DNA of 11,342 nucleotides from NCBI GenBank assembly GCA_002333205.1, contig DDAD01000046.1, forward strand, positions 83,653-94,994. Direction: 5' to 3'. How positions within the stretch are numbered: position 1 is the first letter of the stretch; the number at the start of each line of letters is the position of its first letter. The notes under the pieces were generated by a model, which was not told where the DNA came from, did not search any database, and worked only from the letters and a program-made list of their open reading frames with translations. Positions 5,964-11,342 of this stretch are shown in pieces. Both the position numbers and the translations under genes were made by a program. This DNA is from Pedobacter sp. UBA2067. Its GTDB lineage: Bacteria > Bacteroidota > Bacteroidia > Sphingobacteriales > Sphingobacteriaceae.

Positions 5964-7892
5964 TTATGAAGCGATTGTTTTCGTTGTTCTGCTTACCGCT
6001 ACCTTACGGATGGTGTCCATAATAGCTGTGCTATCGAAGCCACAGATCGCCCAAAGTTCTGCTTGCTCACCATGTTCAATCACCTCATCCGGTATACCCA
6101 GACGGATTACGTTAGATTTGTACTGATGATCTGCCATGAATTCCAATACCGCTGAACCCATGCCACCCTGCAAACAACCGTCTTCAACGGTAATTACCGT
6201 TTGATAACGTTTAAATACATCATGAAGCAGGGCTTCATCAAGCGGCTTTACAAAGCGCAAATCATAATGAGCAGGGTAGATGCCTTCGCTGTTCAGCTCT
6301 TTACAGGCTTCAACAGCAAAATTACCTACATGACCAATAGTTAGGATAGCAACATCCTCACCATCGCAGATTTTACGGCCTTTTCCGACCTGCAGCTCCT
6401 TGAAACTCCGTTTCCAATCCACTAAAACTCCGTTTCCTCTTGGATAACGGATCGAGAATGGTCCCTTATTTTCAAGCTGCGCAGTATACATCATGTTCCG
6501 CAGTTCCTCCTCATTCATCGGAGCGGCTACAGTCATGTTTGGAATGCAACGCATGTATGCAATGTCATAAGCCCCGTGATGCGTGGCACCATCAGCACCT
6601 GCCAGGCCAGCACGGTCAAGGCAGAATACAACATTCAGGTTCTGTATCGCAACGTCATGTACCACCTGGTCAAATGCCCGTTGCATAAAGCTGGAGTAGA
6701 TGTTACAGAAAGGTACCAGCCCTTGCGAGGCTAATCCTGCAGAGAAAGTTACGGCATGCTGTTCCGCGATACCTACGTCAAAAGCACGGTTCGGCATAGC
6801 TTTCATCATGATGTTCATAGAGGAACCTGAAGGCATTGCCGGGGTGATACCCACAATATTCTTATTGCTTTCCGCAAGTTCTACCAATGTATGTCCGAAA
6901 ACATCCTGATATTTTGGTGGCTGCGGCTTTTCAGATACCGATTTTTTAATCTCCCCTGTAATTTTGTCGAACAAACCTGGCGCGTGCCACTTGGTTTGAT
7001 CCTTTTCCGCAAGTGCGAAACCTTTACCTTTTACGGTGATGCAGTGCAGGAGCTTAGGACCAGGTATAGCTGTAAGGTCCTTGATCACGGATGCCAGCTT
7101 CTTAACATCATGGCCGTCAACCGGTCCAAAGTAGCGGAAGTTTAGGGATTCAAAAAGATTACTTTGTTTCAGTAAAGTGCCTTTAATGCTCTTTTCAATC
7201 TTCTTGACGAAATTGTGTGCATTCGGCCCCAGTTCAGAGAGTTTAATCAGCGCATTGGAGATGTCGTCTCTGAAACGGTTGTATGATTTTGAAGTAGAGA
7301 TACTGGTTAAATACTCTTTTAATGCACCAACGTTCGGGTCGATCGACATACAGTTGTCGTTTAAAATAACCAGAAGGTTGGAGTTTTCTATACCTGCATG
7401 ATTTAAACCCTCAAAGGCAAGTCCTGCAGTCATTGCACCATCACCAATTACAGCAACATGCTGGCGATCTTTTTCGCCTTTATAGTGTGCGGCAACCGCC
7501 ATACCCAGCGCTGCAGAGATAGAGGTGGAGGAGTGTCCTACGCCAAAGGTGTCGTATTCACTTTCACTGATCTTTGGAAATCCACTAATACCATGCAGAA
7601 TGCGGTTGGTATGAAATACGTCCTTGCGGCCGGTAAGTATCTTGTGGCCATAGGCTTGATGGCCTACATCCCAAACCAGTTTGTCATAAGGGGTATTTAA
7701 AACGTAGTGCAGTGCCACAGTTAATTCAACTACACCAAGGCTTGCCCCGAAGTGGCCGCCATTTACACTAACAACATCAATGATATACTGACGAAGTTCC
7801 TGGCTGATCTGTTCTAGATCATCTTCTGTATACTGCTTTAAATCAGCGGGATAGTTGATGTTTGGTAGCAGTGGATGGGCGTTTTCTTCCAT
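5964..7892 (-). CDS. dxs: 1-deoxy-D-xylulose-5-phosphate synthase
   Basis: Cytoplasmic thiamine-diphosphate enzyme that condenses pyruvate and glyceraldehyde 3-phosphate into DXP. This is the first step of the MEP isoprenoid pathway and also feeds PLP and thiamine synthesis. The ATG at 7890-7892 gives 642 residues beginning MEENAHPLLP, close to the family norm of about 620-645. The frame continues upstream to a TTG at 7919, which would add nine residues and is less likely. Landmarks in ATG numbering are H47 in GGHFGASLG, the ThDP/Mg motif GDGAMTAG from about 150 ending in NDN at 178-180, GPVDGHD near 256-262, catalytic E377 in GIAEQHAV, and DRAGLAGADGATHHG at about 426-440. These distinguish it from transketolase and the pyruvate dehydrogenase E1 component. 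All three domains are complete. It diverges from glyA and ends in a candidate terminator. Confidence 0.97.
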   Translation of the reverse strand: MEENAHPLLPNINYPADLKQYTEDDLEQISQELRQYIIDVVSVNGGHFGASLGVVELTVALHYVLNTPYDKLVWDVGHQAYGHKILTGRKDVFHTNRILHGISGFPKISESEYDTFGVGHSSTSISAALGMAVAAHYKGEKDRQHVAVIGDGAMTAGLAFEGLNHAGIENSNLLVILNDNCMSIDPNVGALKEYLTSISTSKSYNRFRDDISNALIKLSELGPNAHNFVKKIEKSIKGTLLKQSNLFESLNFRYFGPVDGHDVKKLASVIKDLTAIPGPKLLHCITVKGKGFALAEKDQTKWHAPGLFDKITGEIKKSVSEKPQPPKYQDVFGHTLVELAESNKNIVGITPAMPSGSSMNIMMKAMPNRAFDVGIAEQHAVTFSAGLASQGLVPFCNIYSSFMQRAFDQVVHDVAIQNLNVVFCLDRAGLAGADGATHHGAYDIAYMRCIPNMTVAAPMNEEELRNMMYTAQLENKGPFSIRYPRGNGVLVDWKRSFKELQVGKGRKICDGEDVAILTIGHVGNFAVEACKELNSEGIYPAHYDLRFVKPLDEALLHDVFKRYQTVITVEDGCLQGGMGSAVLEFMADHQYKSNVIRLGIPDEVIEHGEQAELWAICGFDSTAIMDTIRKVAVSRTTKTIAS

Positions 7893-8000
7893 GTAGTTTT
7901 TTATAGAAAAGATGTACAAAGTACGTCATTTTGTTTTAATATATGATGTAAAAAAATACCTAACACCCTGATTTGCTCGGTAAGTACGCAGAAAAAACAT

Positions 8001-8008
8001 TATTTTTA
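8001..8008 (+). promoter_or_regulatory. Candidate -7 promoter element for glyA
   Basis: TATTTTTA fits the Bacteroidota -7 consensus TAnnTTTG at all but the last base, 19 nt upstream of the glyA ATG. A TTTG at 7972-7975 is a possible -33 box, but the spacing (25 nt) is longer than usual. The 135-bp divergent region 7893-8027 also holds, on the minus strand, a T-rich TATTTTTT (7958-7951) that could serve dxs. That one is not strong enough to list separately. Confidence 0.35.
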
Positions 8009-8027
8009 CCAAAATATACTTCGATAC

Positions 8028-9299
8028 ATGGAAAGAGATAATTTGATATTCGACCTAATAGACAGGGAATTAGACAGGCAGGAAAATGGTCTGGAACTTA
8101 TTGCTTCAGAAAACTTTGTTAGCAAACAAGTGATGGAAGCTGCAGGTTCAGTGCTAACCAACAAATACGCCGAAGGCTTGCCTGGTAAGCGTTATTATGG
8201 CGGATGTCAGGTTGTTGATGAGGTAGAGAATATCGCGATTTCACGTGCTAAACAATTGTTCAATGCCGAATGGGTGAACGTACAGCCGCATTCTGGCGCA
8301 CAGGCTAACGCAGCAGTAATGCTAGCGGTAATTAAGCCGGGCGACAAGATCCTTGGTTTCGACCTTTCACATGGTGGTCACCTTACCCACGGTTCTCCAG
8401 TAAACTTCTCCGGTAAACTATACCAGCCATTATTTTATGGTGTAAAACAGGAAACCGGATTGATCGATTACGAGAAACTAGAAGAGATCGCATTGGCGGA
8501 GAAACCAAAGTTGATCATCTGCGGTGCTTCGGCATACTCCAGAGAATGGGATTATGCCTTTATCAGAAAGGTTGCAGATCAGATTGGTGCCTTGGTATTG
8601 GCAGATATTTCACACCCGGCAGGCATGATTGCTCGTGGTTTGTTGAATAACCCACTTCCACATTGTCATATTGTAACCACTACCACACATAAAACCCTTC
8701 GTGGTCCACGTGGTGGAATGATCATGATTGGTAAAGATTTTGAAAACCCGTTTGGATTGAAAACACCGAAAGGTGAAACCCGTATGATGTCCTCAGTTCT
8801 TGACATGGCGGTTTTCCCCGGCACACAAGGTGGACCATTGGAGCACATTATCGCAGCTAAGGCAATTGCCTTTGGAGAAGCCTTGAGCGATGATTATTTA
8901 ACTTACATCACACAGGTTAGAGCGAATGCACAAGCTATGGCGAAAGCCTTTGTAGACAGAGGTTATGGTATCATCTCAGGAGGTACTGATAATCACATGA
9001 TGCTTATCGACCTGCGCAATAAAAATATCACTGGTAAAGATGCAGAGCAGGCGCTAGGAAAGGCTGACATTACCGTAAACAAAAACATGGTTCCTTTCGA
9101 TGATAAGTCGCCGTTTGTGACTTCGGGAATTCGTGTGGGTACTGCAGCGATTACCACCAGAGGTTACAAAGAATCGGAGATGGAAGAAATTGTTTCTCTG
9201 ATCGATCAGGTGCTAAGCAATCCTGCTGATGAAGAGAACCTTGCTGAAGTTAAAAGTAAGGTCATTGCTTTAAGCGCACTATACCCGCTCTATAAATAA
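8028..9299 (+). CDS. glyA: Serine hydroxymethyltransferase
   Basis: Cytoplasmic PLP enzyme that interconverts serine plus tetrahydrofolate with glycine plus 5,10-methylene-tetrahydrofolate, the main one-carbon source. The protein has 423 residues, the normal bacterial length. Visible landmarks are the N-terminal ELIASENFVS (about 23-32), TNKYAEGLPGKRYYGGC (44-60), the serine/folate-site region QPHSGAQAN (86-94), and LADISHPAGMIA (191-202), whose D193 and H196 flank the cofactor ring. The PLP lysine K222 lies in VTTTTHKTLRGPRGG, and GTQGGP follows later. The gene starts at an ATG with no Shine-Dalgarno. The next gene begins 2 nt after the stop, suggesting cotranscription and possibly coupled translation. 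It is divergent from dxs. Confidence 0.97.
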   Translation: MERDNLIFDLIDRELDRQENGLELIASENFVSKQVMEAAGSVLTNKYAEGLPGKRYYGGCQVVDEVENIAISRAKQLFNAEWVNVQPHSGAQANAAVMLAVIKPGDKILGFDLSHGGHLTHGSPVNFSGKLYQPLFYGVKQETGLIDYEKLEEIALAEKPKLIICGASAYSREWDYAFIRKVADQIGALVLADISHPAGMIARGLLNNPLPHCHIVTTTTHKTLRGPRGGMIMIGKDFENPFGLKTPKGETRMMSSVLDMAVFPGTQGGPLEHIIAAKAIAFGEALSDDYLTYITQVRANAQAMAKAFVDRGYGIISGGTDNHMMLIDLRNKNITGKDAEQALGKADITVNKNMVPFDDKSPFVTSGIRVGTAAITTRGYKESEMEEIVSLIDQVLSNPADEENLAEVKSKVIALSALYPLYK

Positions 9300-9301
9300 G
9301 A

Positions 9302-11342
9302 ATGTACATGTCAGAAGCCCGAAAGACATTGCGGTCCGATGTTGAAGAGGACCGCTTAACTGCGCTTTATGAATATGACATACTGGATTCACCAAAAGAG
9401 GCCGGTTTTGATAACCTGACCAAATTGGCGAAACAAATATTTAACCTTCCCTATGCCTTTATCACATTCGTGGACAGGCATAGGGTCTGGTTCAAATCCG
9501 CTATCGGCATTGATACCCAGGAAGTACCCAGGGGTGCTTCATTCTGTGAGCACACCATCCGGCAATCGGATATCCATGAAGTGCTCGATGCGAGGGCTGA
9601 CGAACGTCTCCTTAAAAATCCACTCGTAACCGGTCCACCGCATTTCCGCTATTATGTTGGCGTACCGCTGGTTGATGAAAATGGCTTTGCGCTTGGTGCT
9701 TTGTGCCTGTTGGATACAGTGCCGCAGAAGCTGAATGATCAACAGCGTGAAATGTTGAAGACCATTAGCACAGAGGTGATGATGCACTTGTCGAACCGCA
9801 AAAAAGCCCGTGCACTCGAACATGAGACACAGCGGTTGGAAGCCATGCTCAACATTTCTGCTTTCTCTCCCGAGATCCACGCGATGCTTGATTTCAAAGG
9901 GAAAATCCTATTCATCAACGGTGCCATAACAACGCTGCTTGGCTATACGGTGGAGGAAGCATTGAACCTGAACCTTTGGGATATCTGCTATAAGGAAGAT
10001 ATGCAACTGGTGCTTGATACGGTGCATGAGGGGCTGGAGGCTGGTAAATGCCAGTTCGAGATTTTATTCCGTATCCTGAGTAAGGATGGTTCACTGCGCT
10101 GGTTTAGCTGGAGCCTGGTTACAAAAAACCGTACCTGGTATGCTTATGGGCGAGACCATACGGAGAGAAGGAACGTACAAAGTGAGTTAATGAAACTTTC
10201 GCTTGTTGCCAGCAAGGTGAACAATGCCGTGGTAATCAATGATCCTAATAACGAGGTGGTCTGGATCAATGAGGCTTTTGAAAAGATCACCGGGTTTAAC
10301 CTGGATGATATCCGGGGACAAAGATTAGGTGATCTGCTTGCCGGACCTGGAACCGACATGGCTCTTGTTCAGAATGCCAGAGCGCTATCTCGCCAAAATC
10401 AGTCTTTCACGATGGATGTACTTGGCTACCGGAAGGATAAAAAACCAATCTGGCTGTCTGTGTACAATACCGTGGTGCTTGATGAACGGGGGAAAGTGGA
10501 GATGGAAGTGGAAATCATCATTGACATTACCGAAAAGAAGCTTGCTGAACGCGAATTGCTTGATGCTAAAGAAAAAGCTTTAGAGTTAAGTGCCTCTAAG
10601 GAAATGTTCCTTTCTGTGATGAGTCACGAGATCCGGAACCCCTTGAATGCCGTAATCGGGATGACACATTTACTGCTAGAAAATGACCCTAAGCCTTCCC
10701 AAATTGAAGACCTTAAGATTCTGAAATTCTCTGGAGAAAACCTTATCCACATCATTAATGATGTACTTGATTTTACCAAAATCGAAACCGGAAACCTGCA
10801 GCTGGAGCACATTCCCCTTAGTTTAAAAACGTTGGCAAACGATATCCTGACGTCATTGCAGATTAATGGGATTAAAAATAATAATCTTTTAAAGCTGGAG
10901 TATGACAACTCCATTCCAGAGCAAGTTTTAGGCGATAAAACCAGGCTATACCAGATCCTGATGAACTTGTTGAGTAATGCCATTAAGTTCACGCAGAATG
11001 GAACAATAGTCCTGAAAATCGGAATTTCCGAGACCCAGCTGCTGCATGATATCCAAGTTCAGAACCAATCGCCGAAACACGATCTTTACGCAGCACCTGA
11101 AATAATGATTGACTTTACCGTTAGCGACACCGGTATAGGCATTCCTGAAGATAAACAAGCTTATATCTTTGAATCTTTTACGCAGGCGCGAACCGACATT
11201 TCCAGGAAATACGGAGGTACTGGACTGGGTCTGGCGATTACTAAAAAGCTTTTGAAATTATTTAAGTCGGATATACAAGTGCAAAGCAAGGAAGGTGAGG
11301 GGACTACGTTCTTTTTCAGAATTGGATTCGCAAAAGTTGATC
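9302..11342 (+). CDS. Soluble GAF-PAS-PAS sensor histidine kinase, 3' end outside window
   Basis: The frame is open from the ATG at 9302 to the window edge (680 codons plus one base). A second ATG at 9308 gives the same protein two residues shorter; the sequence does not decide between them. No transmembrane helix is seen, so it is cytoplasmic. Domains in 9302 numbering: GAF about 12-165, with the signature RLTALYEYDILDSP, VDRHRVWFKS, GASFCEHTI, NPLVTGPP, and GALCLLDTVP; PAS1 about 185-292; PAS2 about 300-412, ending in IDITEKK; a short coiled helix; HisKA with H442 in FLSVMSHEIRNPLNAVIG; HATPase with N559 in NLLSNAIKF, G1 DTGIG at 609-613, and G2 GGTGLGL at 638-644. All catalytic boxes are intact. 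Kinases of this build in Bacteroidota usually continue into receiver and sometimes HPt domains, which would lie beyond the window. The gene follows glyA by 2 nt. The signal is unknown; GAF and PAS domains bind small molecules, cofactors or partners. Confidence 0.9.
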   Translation, partial: MYMSEARKTLRSDVEEDRLTALYEYDILDSPKEAGFDNLTKLAKQIFNLPYAFITFVDRHRVWFKSAIGIDTQEVPRGASFCEHTIRQSDIHEVLDARADERLLKNPLVTGPPHFRYYVGVPLVDENGFALGALCLLDTVPQKLNDQQREMLKTISTEVMMHLSNRKKARALEHETQRLEAMLNISAFSPEIHAMLDFKGKILFINGAITTLLGYTVEEALNLNLWDICYKEDMQLVLDTVHEGLEAGKCQFEILFRILSKDGSLRWFSWSLVTKNRTWYAYGRDHTERRNVQSELMKLSLVASKVNNAVVINDPNNEVVWINEAFEKITGFNLDDIRGQRLGDLLAGPGTDMALVQNARALSRQNQSFTMDVLGYRKDKKPIWLSVYNTVVLDERGKVEMEVEIIIDITEKKLAERELLDAKEKALELSASKEMFLSVMSHEIRNPLNAVIGMTHLLLENDPKPSQIEDLKILKFSGENLIHIINDVLDFTKIETGNLQLEHIPLSLKTLANDILTSLQINGIKNNNLLKLEYDNSIPEQVLGDKTRLYQILMNLLSNAIKFTQNGTIVLKIGISETQLLHDIQVQNQSPKHDLYAAPEIMIDFTVSDTGIGIPEDKQAYIFESFTQARTDISRKYGGTGLGLAITKKLLKLFKSDIQVQSKEGEGTTFFFRIGFAKVD

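Noticed and set aside
7893..7919. TTG start nine codons upstream for dxs
   Set aside because: The ATG at 7892 gives normal family length, and there is no Shine-Dalgarno supporting the TTG.
7893..8027. Riboswitch or small RNA upstream of dxs or glyA (TPP, glycine or THF type)
   Set aside because: The leaders are too short and AT-rich, and no conserved aptamer motifs or strong pairing were seen.
1..11342. Mobile elements, CRISPR, phage, toxin-antitoxin or biosynthetic cluster
   Set aside because: No transposase, integrase, direct-repeat array, terminal inverted repeats or related genes were found. Apart from the signalling genes the content is housekeeping.

Overview
The window looks like chromosomal DNA of a Bacteroidota bacterium, most likely of the Sphingobacteriaceae (Pedobacter/Mucilaginibacter type). 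This taxonomic call is inference. It rests on three things: TAnnTTTG-like -7 promoter elements, almost no Shine-Dalgarno sequences, and the style of the proteins (hybrid sensor kinases, PepSY-like small secreted proteins, the SHMT and DXS sequences). No rRNA, tRNA, CRISPR array, insertion sequence, integrase or phage gene was seen. The region reads as ordinary chromosome with a strong signalling component.

Layout from left to right. Positions 1-179 (+) are the 3' end of a PLP-dependent class I/II aminotransferase. A FAD-dependent group A monooxygenase follows at 303-1493 (+), then a candidate terminator and promoter. Positions 1656-4106 (+) encode a membrane-bound hybrid histidine kinase (HisKA-HATPase-REC-HPt) with a TTG start. 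It converges on, and overlaps by 16 bp, the gene for a sigma-54-dependent NtrC-type response regulator (4091-5422, -). Upstream of the regulator and pointing the same way is a small secreted PepSY-like protein (5503-5811, -), separated from it by a strong hairpin terminator that abuts the regulator's own -7 box. Then comes dxs, 1-deoxy-D-xylulose-5-phosphate synthase (5964-7892, -). It diverges from glyA, serine hydroxymethyltransferase (8028-9299, +), across a 135-bp intergenic region. Two bases after glyA a second, soluble sensor kinase begins (GAF-PAS-PAS-HisKA-HATPase, 9302 to the window end, +). It runs off the edge, so any receiver domain lies outside.

How the genes may work together. 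The convergent kinase and regulator contain every station of a four-step His-Asp-His-Asp phosphorelay: H343, D626 and H757 in the kinase, D52 in the regulator. The regulator has the GAFTGA loop needed to activate sigma-54 RNA polymerase. Their pairing is inferred from adjacency. The signal and the target promoters cannot be read with certainty, though a sigma-54 -24-like hexamer lies upstream of the neighbouring small secreted protein gene. dxs (isoprenoid precursors, and DXP for PLP and thiamine) and glyA (PLP enzyme of one-carbon metabolism) are housekeeping genes. The soluble kinase appears to be cotranscribed with glyA.

I found no clearly unprecedented system. The most noteworthy items are the phosphorelay pair with its overlapping tails, the terminator/promoter junction at 5441-5474, the glyA-kinase coupling, and a 15-bp in-frame tandem repeat in the monooxygenase gene.
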